Source: Sporomusa silvacetica DSM 10669
GTDB lineage: Bacteria; Bacillota; Negativicutes; Sporomusales; Sporomusaceae
Assembly: GCF_002257705.1 (NCBI RefSeq)
Contig: NZ_LSLK01000114.1
Coordinates: 62,001-126,000, forward strand
Direction: 5' to 3'
DNA: 64,000 nt
Shown: positions 24,812-33,696 of the stretch, one piece after another
Position numbering within the stretch: the stretch's first letter is position 1
How the letters are laid out: the number at the start of each line of letters is the position of its first letter
The notes under the pieces: generated by a model
What the model saw: only the letters and a program-made list of their open reading frames with translations
Told to the model about the DNA's origin: nothing
Databases searched by the model: none
Made by a program: the position numbers and the translations under genes

Positions 24812-24884
24812 TTATTCGAGTTTCGATCCTAGACGTCCGATTTTTGTTATCGAATATCGTGTGTCGAAAATCCAATGTCGAGAG

Positions 24885-24960
24885 TGGCGACCCAGATCGG
24901 ATTTGAACCGACGACCTCCGCCGTGACAGGGCGGCATTCTAACCGCTAAACTACTGGGCC
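24885..24960 (-). tRNA. tRNA-Asp (GTC), copy 2
   Basis: Acceptor GGCCCAG/CTGGGTC, encoded CCA, anticodon GTC. Differs from copy 1 in the D arm and acceptor. Confidence 0.97.
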
Positions 24961-25152
24961 GTGTTATTTACTATCTCCCTGACGAGATCTAATGTTACCA
25001 TGCTTTTGACATAATATCAATAGGTTTTTAGTGGAATTCCTATATTTTTTTAGAATTGCTATATTATTAGCTATATTGGTGTCGAAAGACTACGATAAAA
25101 CCCTGTTTTCTGGAAATTGATCAAACTCCAGCAATTATGGTGCAAACTCTTG

Positions 25153-27054
25153 CTAATGAAAAATATTATACTGATGCATTTTCCGGTAAATAGTACTGCG
25201 GGCAACGCCCATTGCCTTAGCAACATAACTAACATTCCCTTTAGCTTTAAAAAGAAGGTCAATTATCTGCTGCCGTTCTTGCTCACTTAGATTGTGCTTC
25301 ATTTTCACTGGCTCACGAAAATTAACTGGTTTTGTTGTGGTGGAAGTCTGAATACTCATGCCTTTATTATCGATAATAAGCTCTGGTAAATGCTCCAACC
25401 GAATTGTGTCACCTTCAGTTACACTTATTGCCCTTTCGGCAATATTTTGCAATTCGCGGACATTGCCTGGCCAGTCATACTGTTCGAGCAACAGGTATAC
25501 TTCAGAATCAACTTTAATAGTCCGTCCCAATTCATTTGCCATTTTCGTAAGGATGGAATTGAAAATAAGCAGTATATCCTCCCGTCGTTCCCGTAACGGC
25601 GGTATTTTGATAGAAATAACATTGAACCGATAATATAGGTCTTGACGGAAATTACCCTGTTCAACCTCATGCGCCAAGTTCTTATTGGTAGCACAGATGA
25701 TCCGTAAATCAATTGGAATAAGCTTATTATCACCTATTCTAGTTAGTTTGCGTTCTTGTAGTACTCTGAGTAAAGTAACTTGTAGCTCCAGGGGCATGTC
25801 CCCTATCTCGTCGAGAAAAAGGGTCCCGCCTGACGCAAATTCGAATTTTCCCGGTCTCCCGCCACGTTTAGCACCGGTAAAAGCGCCATCTGCATAGCCG
25901 AATAATTCGCTTCCGATCAATTCTCTGGGGATAGCGCCACAGTTAACGGCTACAAAGGGACCTTTTCGCCGTGCACTCTGATTATGAATTGCTTGCGCAA
26001 AAACCTCTTTTCCTGTACCACTTTCCCCTTCGATAAGTACGTTAGACATACAACTGGCAGCTTGGGAGGCCGTTTGAATAGTCTTCAAGATTGCCGGACT
26101 TTGCCCGATAATGTCACTAAGCCGGAAAGCAGCCTGAGCACCGCTTAAGCGGTTAATTAGATTATGCACCTTTTTTATGGGGCGCAGTAAAATAACTCCC
26201 CCTGCTAACATTCCCTGGTCATCAAAGATTGGCCTGCCAGAGGATATGCAGTGCAGCCGCCCTAAACTTGCATCATTAAAAATTTCAATATCATTATAAG
26301 CCTCTTGCCGCTCAAATACCCCTTCTACAAAGGGTGCTTCGCTACCAGCTAATTCATTTACAGACTTATTGAGCAGAGCTGAACCTGACTTACCGAAAAT
26401 TTCTTCCACTACCAGATTGACTTGCCTGACAATTCCTTTATCATCAATTATTATGACTCCATCTGACATGGTGTTGAAAATGTTATCCATGCGGTTGTAA
26501 GCCAATACTATTTCCCGGTTCTTTTCCCGTAGTTTCAAAGTCTGGTAAGCATACTTTGATATCGTATTGGCTACGGAAAAGAGAACATTAGCTGCTGCCT
26601 GAATCTTTTCTTCCGAAATAACCGGGATTTTTTTAATTTCAGTTATATATTTATCCGGGTCCACGCCGATTTCGCCGGCAATTTTCAGACATTGTTCTTC
26701 ATTAGGAGCCGCAGTCAAGATTTGCCCCCCAAATATTGCGCCAATTGAGCTTCCATTCAATATAATAGGAGCGACAAAATCAACCAAACCAGCGTGACAA
26801 TGGTACACAGCAGGCCTTCCCGTACGGATTGCTTCTGCTATCCCCAGCATATCAACCTCCTGACAGCGCCTTCGCCCAACCTGGGTCGACCTTATGATAT
26901 TTGTACAGAACTCACAAAAACGGCTTGGGCGGGTTATCGCATTACCGTCATTATCCTCAGTTAAGCTACCCATACCGACACTTAAGGCAAAGTTATCTTG
27001 AAATTCCTGGAGAAAGGACAAATCAATAAGTTCAGTCAATCTTACTGTAGTCAT
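25153..27054 (-). CDS. Sigma-54 activator with PocR sensor domain
   Basis: 633 residues. Residues 5-170: PocR-type ligand domain (LIDLSFLQEFQDNFA, Cys-rich CEFC and RRRCQE), a sensor of small diols or related hydrocarbons in known cases. Residues 190-300: PAS. Residues 320-550: AAA+ with Walker A GESGTGKE, the sigma-54 contact GAFTGA, and GGTLFLDEIGDM. C-terminal Fis-type HTH (GNVSYVAKAMGVARSTIYRK). ATP-driven opener of sigma-54 promoters. It lies downstream of the butanediol dehydrogenase gene, whose -24/-12 promoter is a likely target. Its relative at 48782 uses a GAF sensor instead. Confidence 0.92.
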   Translation of the reverse strand: MTTVRLTELIDLSFLQEFQDNFALSVGMGSLTEDNDGNAITRPSRFCEFCTNIIRSTQVGRRRCQEVDMLGIAEAIRTGRPAVYHCHAGLVDFVAPIILNGSSIGAIFGGQILTAAPNEEQCLKIAGEIGVDPDKYITEIKKIPVISEEKIQAAANVLFSVANTISKYAYQTLKLREKNREIVLAYNRMDNIFNTMSDGVIIIDDKGIVRQVNLVVEEIFGKSGSALLNKSVNELAGSEAPFVEGVFERQEAYNDIEIFNDASLGRLHCISSGRPIFDDQGMLAGGVILLRPIKKVHNLINRLSGAQAAFRLSDIIGQSPAILKTIQTASQAASCMSNVLIEGESGTGKEVFAQAIHNQSARRKGPFVAVNCGAIPRELIGSELFGYADGAFTGAKRGGRPGKFEFASGGTLFLDEIGDMPLELQVTLLRVLQERKLTRIGDNKLIPIDLRIICATNKNLAHEVEQGNFRQDLYYRFNVISIKIPPLRERREDILLIFNSILTKMANELGRTIKVDSEVYLLLEQYDWPGNVRELQNIAERAISVTEGDTIRLEHLPELIIDNKGMSIQTSTTTKPVNFREPVKMKHNLSEQERQQIIDLLFKAKGNVSYVAKAMGVARSTIYRKMHQYNIFH

Positions 27055-27168
27055 TGTTACTGTTCACTCCCCCTCGACAGCCATTTCGCCCCGCGGCCTG
27101 AAGCAATTTTCTACTTTAATTTTACCACTTTACATAGAACTTTGCTGAAGATAATAATTCCAGCAGAC

Positions 27169-27208
27169 AAATGCCTTACAGTTCGGAGATTTGAACTGTA
27201 AGGCATTT
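27169..27208 (-). terminator. Terminator after butanediol dehydrogenase
   Basis: AAATGCCTTACAGTTC and its exact complement around 8 bases. Confidence 0.75.
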
Positions 27209-27227
27209 ATCTTAGTACGCGAGTCAA

Positions 27228-27316
27228 GACTCCCGCCTCTACAGGCGGCGTTAATTCAGGTGGAGTAGACTCTCCACCTGAATCCCCAATGTTTCAGCTA
27301 TGCTGAAACGAGTTTA
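27228..27316. repeat. Dispersed repeat family B, copy 2
   Basis: Closely matches 3733-3821: CTCCCGCCTCTACAGGCGGC, a perfect TTCAGGTGGAG/CTCCACCTGAA hairpin and TTTCAGC/GCTGAAA. Confidence 0.85.
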
Positions 27317-27330
27317 TTCAATCCGGGTGT

Positions 27331-28386
27331 TTAGTAAGGTCTAACTATGATCTTGATATTCTGTTCTTTCCGGTTTACCAGTTCCTCAAAACCCTTTTCA
27401 ATAATATCATCAATACTTATCTTACCGGTAATCATTGGTTCAACATCTATTCTGCCATCTGATATAAGTTGGATAGCCGGGGCAAACTCGCCATAGTACC
27501 CCAAACAGCCTTTTACATCTCTTTCGGTGAAGGACAATGCATTAAAATTCAAAGAAGTTTCTCTTTCATAAATACCTACAATAACTACCTTGCCTGCTGA
27601 TCGTGCGCATTCAATGGCAGTAGGGGTTGCCTTATCACTACCTACACAGTCAAGCACAACATCGGCACCACCATGAGTAATTTCCTTGACTCTAGCAACT
27701 ACATCAATTTGGGTAGGGTCCATAACTTCATTGGCACCCACCTGTAAAGCAAGCTCCTTCCGGGCTTTGGCTACTTCGATACAGTAAATTTGGCTAGCTC
27801 CAGCAGCCTTTGCGGCCATAATAGCACCGATGCCGATAGTCCCTGCACCGACAACAACTACGGTGTCGCCAATAATGACTGGTGCCCGGCGCACAGCATG
27901 AATAGCTACAGCCAGCGGTTCAATTAAAGCAGCTGTTTCATAGGACATTTCGTTCGGAATTTTATACATTGTATACGCAGGTACATTTACGTACTCGGCA
28001 AAGGCACCATCAGTCATTAACCCGGTAAAAGCCAGCTTCTCGCATAGGCTATACCGATTCTCTTTGCAGCGCGGGCATTCCCAGCATACTTGACAAGCAT
28101 CAGGAGCAACTCGATCACCGACTTTAACATTCGTAACGCCAGGACCTACCTCTACTACTTGCCCGGAAAATTCATGACCAAGAACTATCGGTGCCGTATC
28201 TCCAGTCAAGGCATGCGGTTTATCTACTGGAATGAAAATTGGGCCAGCCAAATATTCGTGTAGATCTGAGCCACAAATACCACACCACTCTACTTTAACC
28301 TTGACCCAACCTTCTTTAGGGCTTGGCGGCTCCGGAATATCCATAACCCGAACATCCTTTTTACCATACCATACTGCTGCTTTCAT
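27331..28386 (-). CDS. 2,3-butanediol dehydrogenase-like zinc alcohol dehydrogenase
   Basis: 351-residue medium-chain dehydrogenase. Catalytic zinc set Cys37 (CGICGSDLHEY), His and Glu of GHEFSG; structural zinc Cys quartet in CQVCWECPRCKENRYSLC (about 96-113); NAD-binding VVGAGTIGIG (about 176). It closely resembles (R,R)-butanediol dehydrogenases, which oxidise 2,3-butanediol to acetoin and back. Acetoin would then feed the dehydrogenase complex at 44-48 kb. A sigma-54 promoter lies 55 bp upstream. Sorbitol- or threonine-type activity is the alternative. Confidence 0.85.
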   Translation of the reverse strand: MKAAVWYGKKDVRVMDIPEPPSPKEGWVKVKVEWCGICGSDLHEYLAGPIFIPVDKPHALTGDTAPIVLGHEFSGQVVEVGPGVTNVKVGDRVAPDACQVCWECPRCKENRYSLCEKLAFTGLMTDGAFAEYVNVPAYTMYKIPNEMSYETAALIEPLAVAIHAVRRAPVIIGDTVVVVGAGTIGIGAIMAAKAAGASQIYCIEVAKARKELALQVGANEVMDPTQIDVVARVKEITHGGADVVLDCVGSDKATPTAIECARSAGKVVIVGIYERETSLNFNALSFTERDVKGCLGYYGEFAPAIQLISDGRIDVEPMITGKISIDDIIEKGFEELVNRKEQNIKIIVRPY

Positions 28387-28440
28387 CGAAAAGATCCCCC
28401 TTTTTTATGTTGATTTTACAAATCATCACATCCTTATTTA

Positions 28441-28457
28441 TCGCAAAAATCATGCCA
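28441..28457 (-). promoter_or_regulatory. Sigma-54 promoter of butanediol dehydrogenase
   Basis: TGGCATGATTTTTGCGA: GG and GC elements with the required 10-base gap, 55 bp from the start codon. Confidence 0.8.
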
Positions 28458-28539
28458 ACATTTTGAATTATCGTACAATTACAACAAGTCTGCGGAATGG
28501 AGGCATTTTGTTTATATTGAAAAACAGCTCTACAACCTG

Positions 28540-28626
28540 GCTTGTAGCAAAGTGTTTCGATAATTTGCAAAGTGTATTCATGCAAACCCGTAACCAATAC
28601 TACACATTGCAACACTTCGTCCAAAA
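28540..28626. promoter_or_regulatory. Activator binding region upstream of butanediol dehydrogenase
   Basis: Contains TTGTAGCAAAGTGTTTCG, TTTGCAAAGTGTATT and the inverted form ACTACACATTGCAACACTT. The GCAAAGTGT core recurs upstream of the porin and thiC promoters. Confidence 0.6.
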
Positions 28627-28671
28627 GCCAACAACAATTGCCATTAACAGCTTAGGTAGTACTTAAAGTGG

Positions 28672-28717
28672 GGACAAAAAGGGTCTACCGTCTTACTTAC
28701 GGTAGACCCTTTTGTCC
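28672..28717 (-). terminator. Terminator of the porin gene
   Basis: GGACAAAAGGGTCTACCGT on the minus strand pairs with ACGGTAGACCCTTTTTGTCC. Confidence 0.85.
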
Positions 28718-28729
28718 AGAGTTCTAGCT

Positions 28730-30112
28730 TTAGTAAATAAAATCCAGGGCACAGTAGAAGACGCTGTTAGTTTTAGCTGCCGCTGCATTAATCGGCTTAA
28801 TTCGATCATAGCCGGCCATTAAGACGACATTTTTCCAGGGAACCCACTGATAATCAAACCGAACAGCATTAACATTATCAATGGCATTCATCAAATTACC
28901 TTGCTTATCGGTAGCCCACGGACACCAGGTTGCATATGCGTTATAGTTATGTGCTCCCGCAACACCTGATGGCATATGGCGATAGGACAATCCCCAGGCC
29001 TGCGCACCTGTCTGTGTAGGGTCCACCATGGTAACCAACGCTGGATTCCAGTAAGTAAAGCCATAATTAGAATTTAGCGCTATCCAATATCCTGATTTTC
29101 CTTTGACACCAGGACTATCGGCTTCGTTTCTAGCCCATTCACCCGAAATTGCCAGCTTAGAGTTCGGGATCTGAAAGGCAGCATTAACGGAAACTACTTT
29201 GAGATCCTCCGCCCCTGAATTGTTTAGGGGAAAATTCCAGCCGTCCTGCTGGTAATAATACGCACCAATATCAGAAGTCTTGGTTGGTTTAAAAATAAAT
29301 TCAGCATAGTTGTATGATGATGTGCGGTTTTTCGTTACATCAAATGGCGGATTGGTACTGCGACCTGTTCCAGCCCTAAACCATAAACTTTTATCGGCGT
29401 TGTAGACACTGTAATTAAGGCCATCTGCCTTAAAGTCGCGGTTTATAAAACCGCCTTTGCCAGGATAAAGGATATTTCTACCTAATTCTATCTTACCGCC
29501 TAACACATTGCCGGTCACATAAAACAAATCTATCTGGGCATTATCGTCGTAGTTTCCTTGATGGAAGTTAAAATTATCCTGATGAATGCGGGCATCCCAT
29601 TGCCATACCTCATTGATTTTTTGATTAAAATTAATTCGGACACGCTCAGAGAACTGACTCTTTTGGTCAATGTTGGCATTACCAACTAGGCCGCCCCCAT
29701 CATTTGGCCCAAGCGAGGTATGGGTAAATTGAAAACGAGTGTTCATACTAAAGTTCAATTTTTGCTTGGCTTCCACTTTGTCTACTCGTGCATCCAGCCT
29801 GGCAAGCTCGGAATTAAATTCGCTTGCCAGTTTCTCAATTAGAGCCTTTTGTTGAGCATCGGCCTTATTCGCTTTTGTCATGGCATTGCCGACAATAACA
29901 GCCATTTCGTAGCGGGTTATAGTGCGGTCACCGCGGAAGTATCCGTCACCATAGCCATCTATGATACCATCTTTTGCTAGCTGATTTATGGCATCATATG
30001 CCCAGTGTTTAGGTGGAACATCTGCAAAGATGGACGGTTGGGCGGCAATTACCGTAGAAGAAAAAGTCATAACAAGTACTAAAACCAGGATGAATACATA
30101 CCGTTTATTCAT
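28730..30112 (-). CDS. SLH-domain outer-membrane porin (OmpM-like)
   Basis: 460 residues. Sec signal (about 1-23, cleavage after VIAA). One SLH domain (about 28-85: FADVPPKHWAYDAINQLAKD, DGYFRGDRTITRYEMAVIV), which binds polyaminated peptidoglycan and ties the outer membrane to the wall in Negativicutes. A coiled coil (about 85-120). Then a beta-barrel-like region of alternating residues ending in aromatic FYCALDFIY, the usual C-terminal strand. It should sit in the outer membrane as a general or substrate-linked pore. The -24/-12 promoter upstream and shared activator sites with the membrane protein at 30711 suggest induction with the acetoin/butanediol genes, so it may admit those compounds. 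Confidence 0.9.
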   Translation of the reverse strand: MNKRYVFILVLVLVMTFSSTVIAAQPSIFADVPPKHWAYDAINQLAKDGIIDGYGDGYFRGDRTITRYEMAVIVGNAMTKANKADAQQKALIEKLASEFNSELARLDARVDKVEAKQKLNFSMNTRFQFTHTSLGPNDGGGLVGNANIDQKSQFSERVRINFNQKINEVWQWDARIHQDNFNFHQGNYDDNAQIDLFYVTGNVLGGKIELGRNILYPGKGGFINRDFKADGLNYSVYNADKSLWFRAGTGRSTNPPFDVTKNRTSSYNYAEFIFKPTKTSDIGAYYYQQDGWNFPLNNSGAEDLKVVSVNAAFQIPNSKLAISGEWARNEADSPGVKGKSGYWIALNSNYGFTYWNPALVTMVDPTQTGAQAWGLSYRHMPSGVAGAHNYNAYATWCPWATDKQGNLMNAIDNVNAVRFDYQWVPWKNVVLMAGYDRIKPINAAAAKTNSVFYCALDFIY

Positions 30113-30244
30113 AAGCGCCTCCTAATAGAATTGTTTTTTCCGGCATCAACATTGCTTGGTTTGCTAATTCATTGTTATGCCTCCTTCCCGCTTCTCCTAT
30201 TTACCAGTGTCTTCCTAACTAAACTAAGAACCATATTGCATCCT

Positions 30245-30261
30245 TTGCAAAAAGTATGCCA
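30245..30261 (-). promoter_or_regulatory. Sigma-54 promoter of the porin
   Basis: TGGCATACTTTTTGCAA, 133 bp from the porin start codon. Confidence 0.8.
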
Positions 30262-30329
30262 CCAGCTGGAATTTGGACAAACCGATGAATTAAGCCAATA
30301 TTTGATCATTACCACAAAATCTAAAACTG

Positions 30330-30420
30330 TAAATTGTAGCATATTGCCGCGAATATTCGCAAAGTGTATTTCTCTTAACCATAAGAACACTACACACCGA
30401 TACATTTTTCGGCAAACCTG
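30330..30420. promoter_or_regulatory. Shared activator region between divergent sigma-54 promoters
   Basis: Contains TTGTAGCATATTGC, TTCGCAAAGTGTATT and GAACACTACACACC, variants of the motif upstream of butanediol dehydrogenase, and lies between two divergent -24/-12 promoters. Confidence 0.55.
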
Positions 30421-30545
30421 GGACGGTAATAATACAATTAGGCCACAGGCAACAGCACCACAACCTCCTGCCTTTGGTATAGGCCAGAGTACTCTAACTA
30501 GCCTCCAACAGAAAATTCAGCGGGTTTGCCGGTTTAGTAATTACT

Positions 30546-30562
30546 GGCATGGTACTTGCGAT
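30546..30562 (+). promoter_or_regulatory. Sigma-54 promoter of the unknown membrane protein
   Basis: TGGCATGGTACTTGCGA on the plus strand, 149 bp before the main start codon. Confidence 0.75.
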
Positions 30563-30629
30563 TAAACTCATAGGCAAAGTTTTTTCTAATAATTCAGACG
30601 ACAGGCTCAGAAAGAAGGAGGGATACTTA

Positions 30630-30656
30630 TGACAGCTACAATCATTGTGTGCTAGG
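30630..30656 (+). CDS. Possible 8-residue leader peptide
   Basis: ATG after GAAGGAGGGATACTT encodes MTATIIVC and stops. The ribosome site is better than many real genes, so a translated leader is plausible, but so short a frame can arise by chance. Confidence 0.3.
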
Positions 30657-30710
30657 TAGAAGCCCTGTTGCCGGTGGCGAGTATGTAAAATTCAAAAGGA
30701 GGTTAATTGG

Positions 30711-31805
30711 ATGGAAGAAAAAAAGAGTTCGTTTGAACTGGGAACTTTTACTTATGGAATAAGCAATACGATCATAATCCTGGTTTTAAGTTTAGCTGTA
30801 TGGTTTTTGTGGGGACTTGATATCGAAACACTGTACCCCGGAATGTTCGGAGCCTATTTGTTTTGGGCGGTACTATGTATTGTATTTTTAGGATTTTGCG
30901 GCGAATCATGGCCGTTCACCAAATTGCCGCAGCCACAGGCTGGAATATTGGCCCTTCTTGTCACACTGATCTTAGATGTTATTATTGTAAATGCCCTAAG
31001 TGGCTACGGCAGCGTAATTCCGACCTTCAGCACTGCACCTGGCGGTACCGGCTGGACCGCTATAGCGATGATTGTTTTATTTGGCTTTTACGGCTACGGT
31101 GTACAGTCTAATAATATGGATCACTGGCCGTGGAAGGATATCGGATTAAAGCAACCCTATGTTGGCATAATTGAAATTTTTGTCGGTACCTTTATTACCG
31201 GAGTACTATACTTTCTGCTGATGTATCCAACCCTGGCGGCTTATGCAAGCAAAATTCAGCCACTCCTCCCTTTACCTACTGTTGTTGGCTGGTTTTATGC
31301 GGTTGTAGTATTTTGGTTGACTTCTGCTCTAATATGGGAAAACTGGCCCTGGACAATGTTCAGTTCGCGGGCTGCTAAAGCGATGGCCTCATTGTTTGGT
31401 AACTTTTTGGGCGGTACTGTTGTTTTTTACTTCTTTATGTACCTATTACAAAATTTCTTAATTCCGGCAGATGCCCAAAAGGCTTTGGGCGATGGGATTA
31501 CACTGTGGCCAGCACAATTAGGCGTATGCATAGCGGGAGTAGAGCTTGCCATGCTCTTATGCTTTCAAAGCTGGCCGACAGCTGGCAGTTTGTCTGCCAG
31601 GCTCATAATTAGAACTATTATCGGCTTCGCAGTAGGTTTACTAGTTTTTTATATCTACACAAGAGGGTTTGGTTTTGTACTGCAAGAAGCACCAGTGACC
31701 AAGGACTTTGGCGGAAATCCGTTAATGTTTATGGACTTATTTAACTGTGTTTTGTTAATATACACAGTGTATTTTGCCAGCTGGCCTTTGAAATTACAAA
31801 AATAA
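30711..31805 (+). CDS. Unknown polytopic membrane protein with repeated xWP motifs
   Basis: 364 residues, about nine to ten membrane helices, no signal peptide. After successive helices the chain repeats a short acidic/polar-x-Trp-Pro motif: ESWPF (about 65), DHWPW (about 137), ENWPW (about 211), QSWPT (about 283), and ASWP near the C-terminus. This suggests an internally repeated fold of about 70 residues per unit. I know no family for it. It has its own sigma-54 promoter, shares activator sites with the porin and is preceded by AAAAGGAGGTTAATTGG. A transporter for acetoin, butanediol or another inducer is a reasonable guess and nothing more. Confidence 0.8.
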   Translation: MEEKKSSFELGTFTYGISNTIIILVLSLAVWFLWGLDIETLYPGMFGAYLFWAVLCIVFLGFCGESWPFTKLPQPQAGILALLVTLILDVIIVNALSGYGSVIPTFSTAPGGTGWTAIAMIVLFGFYGYGVQSNNMDHWPWKDIGLKQPYVGIIEIFVGTFITGVLYFLLMYPTLAAYASKIQPLLPLPTVVGWFYAVVVFWLTSALIWENWPWTMFSSRAAKAMASLFGNFLGGTVVFYFFMYLLQNFLIPADAQKALGDGITLWPAQLGVCIAGVELAMLLCFQSWPTAGSLSARLIIRTIIGFAVGLLVFYIYTRGFGFVLQEAPVTKDFGGNPLMFMDLFNCVLLIYTVYFASWPLKLQK

Positions 31806-31825
31806 TCTGTATTTGACTGAAACAA

Positions 31826-31861
31826 GGGGCTGTGCTGAAATTGTAATTTCAGCACAGCCCC
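31826..31861. terminator. Hairpin after the membrane protein gene
   Basis: GGGGCTGTGCTGAAAT and its exact complement around 4 bases; probably a bidirectional stop with the facing remnant. Confidence 0.75.
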
Positions 31862-31888
31862 TGCTTGCTCTCCACACTTATATTGCAC

Positions 31889-32148
31889 CTATACTTCATT
31901 TGCCAAATTGTAGAGCTGCTCGGTCAAACTAGTTATTTCTTCAATACTGGCAGTTACTTGCTGGATAGCTGCCGCCTGCTATTACTCGGCTGGGTAACAG
32001 CGTTACCCTCAACATCTACTGTCAAACTAGCCATACCTAAACATTCAGCAAAATTATCCTGAAATTGTTGCAAAAAGTTCACATCAATGATATCTTGCAA
32101 TTTTACTTGTCTTTGGTTACCTGCTTCCCCTGTCACTTTATCATTCAT
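31889..32148 (-). pseudogene. PocR-type chemoreceptor with internal deletion
   Basis: The first 40 codons (LQDIIDVNFLQQFQDNFAE, GMASLTVDVEGNAVTQPS) match the PocR start of the activator at 25153. After a junction near 31980 another frame gives AAIQQVTASIEEITSLTEQL and ends NLANEV, the usual tail of a methyl-accepting chemotaxis protein. The middle is missing and the frames do not join. So a PocR-MCP sensor for the same kind of ligand once stood here. Confidence 0.75.
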
Positions 32149-32195
32149 ATAGCATCTCCCTTTTATAATATCGCAATTTAAAAATCCCCTGGCAG

Positions 32196-32765
32196 TTACG
32201 CTAGGGGTAAAGAAGAGTTATTAATGCCACTTACTATTCGCCGCATAAGTTCATTTTTTAGCCGGATCTGATTTTCAAAACTACCTTTGTAAGCTTTTTT
32301 CTCTGTTCCAGCCTCATAGCATGTAGAATTATCCACATTAATAAGTATTCCCGGCAAGCCAATCCGTTCAAAATCCTGACAATGTTTGGTCCAAAAACGT
32401 TCACAACAGGTGCCGAAAAAAACTTTGCAGCCGCTATTTTTTAACATTTTCAACTTTTCTTCCAGCATTTCATAGTTCTGGATCGTAATCGGCTCCATGC
32501 CATATTCATCTGCAAGTGTAAATGCCGCACCAATATCGCATTGTCCGCAGCGTCCACACCCATCTGTATAACGATATTTGCAGACCACGTTTTTCGCGCA
32601 GTAAGGCAGCAAAAAGGGAATGGCTGCTTGCTGAAAAAGATCTTGTAAGGTTGTCTCTGAAACTCCGTCGTTACACCAATTCCCTACGACAGTAATATCC
32701 TTCAGCTCTCCCGGATGGATACCAAGCTCCATCAGCTGCGGCCTAAGCCCATGAACCTGCATCAC
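32196..32765 (-). CDS. DUF116 family protein, last gene of the lipoate array
   Basis: 189 residues, soluble, rich in Cys: CAKNVVCKYRYTDGCGRCGQC (about 55-76) and FFGTCCERFW (about 115), suggesting a bound metal or iron-sulfur cluster. DUF116 proteins have no established role. Genes of this family accompany radical SAM and lipoate-ligase-like genes, and this one ends the array 43 bp after the LipS2-like gene, so a part in lipoyl assembly (sulfur handling?) is a fair inference. Confidence 0.75.
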   Translation of the reverse strand: MMQVHGLRPQLMELGIHPGELKDITVVGNWCNDGVSETTLQDLFQQAAIPFLLPYCAKNVVCKYRYTDGCGRCGQCDIGAAFTLADEYGMEPITIQNYEMLEEKLKMLKNSGCKVFFGTCCERFWTKHCQDFERIGLPGILINVDNSTCYEAGTEKKAYKGSFENQIRLKNELMRRIVSGINNSSLPLA

Positions 32766-32808
32766 TAAAATCTCCTCCTGCTACAACTTCATACCAATAT
32801 AGGCTAAA

Positions 32809-33696
32809 CTAATCTGCCACAATACCGCAGCACGTTTCCAAATAGTTTATATCATAGCCGAGCGACTGCACGTAATCGACAGTTTCGCGTGCGGGATAGG
32901 CAATTGCGTTAAGGCCGGCATCCACTGCCAATCGTTCTATCGTGCGGGAATACAAGCCTGGGGGGCGTGCACAGCCTAACGCTATTGGCGTGTTAGGTAA
33001 TAGACGCCTGGCAGTAGTAAATATCTCAGCTACTGCTGCTGCTGGCGGCGGTACAACCTCGCCCATGGGCGTACTCCGCAAGGGATTTAGGATTACTAGC
33101 ACCAAACTTGCAGCCCCTTCTGCCGCGACCATCTGTAAGGCTTGATATTCACCGCGAATTTGGCCAAAATGAAGTCCAATGACAATATGGGGCGAGACTT
33201 TCAGGCCTGCCTGCCGCGCTATCTGTAAGCTGTTATGATAGTCTTTTGGTGTACGCTGCAAATGATAAACATCGCGAATCGTATCACCATCTCCAATTAA
33301 ATCAAGGGCTACCCGTGTTATGTTTGCTTGTGCCAACAATTCAGCTGTTTCAGTCGTCAATAACCCAGGATGGACTACTACTGAGAGGCCCATAGCAGTC
33401 ATTTCTTTTAACGCGCCGATAAATGGCAGTAACGGCACACTGCCGTCACTGCCGGCACCGCCGCTAACTAGCACGCCACGGCAACCGCGGCTGCGCAAAT
33501 CCGCAGCCAAGCTAATCAGTAATTCCGGCTCGGTTGCTGATAACATGTTTTTTAGCAGTCGCCCCTGGCAGTGTTCACAGTTGCATTGACACTGGGTTCC
33601 GGTAATACTAATGTTAACAAACGAATGGGCGCTATTTTCGAAAAGACCATTATCATAGTGCCGTGAACCTGGGGCATAAAAAGCGATTTTAGTCAT
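32809..33696 (-). CDS. Radical SAM protein, LipS2-like lipoyl synthase subunit
   Basis: 295 residues. An N-terminal cluster motif CQCNCEHCQGRLL (about 36-48; Cys-x3-Cys-x2-Cys reading CNCEHC with the preceding Cys) follows FVNISITGTQC. The barrel continues with VLVSGGAGSDG (SAM-binding GGE-like segment) and the C-terminus ends ETCCGIVAD. This matches what I recall of LipS2, which with LipS1 inserts the two sulfurs of lipoate in archaea and many bacteria instead of LipA. It overlaps the LipS1-like gene by 8 bp, supporting a functional pair. Assignment by memory of the family; another radical SAM reaction cannot be excluded. Confidence 0.7.
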   Translation of the reverse strand: MTKIAFYAPGSRHYDNGLFENSAHSFVNISITGTQCQCNCEHCQGRLLKNMLSATEPELLISLAADLRSRGCRGVLVSGGAGSDGSVPLLPFIGALKEMTAMGLSVVVHPGLLTTETAELLAQANITRVALDLIGDGDTIRDVYHLQRTPKDYHNSLQIARQAGLKVSPHIVIGLHFGQIRGEYQALQMVAAEGAASLVLVILNPLRSTPMGEVVPPPAAAVAEIFTTARRLLPNTPIALGCARPPGLYSRTIERLAVDAGLNAIAYPARETVDYVQSLGYDINYLETCCGIVAD

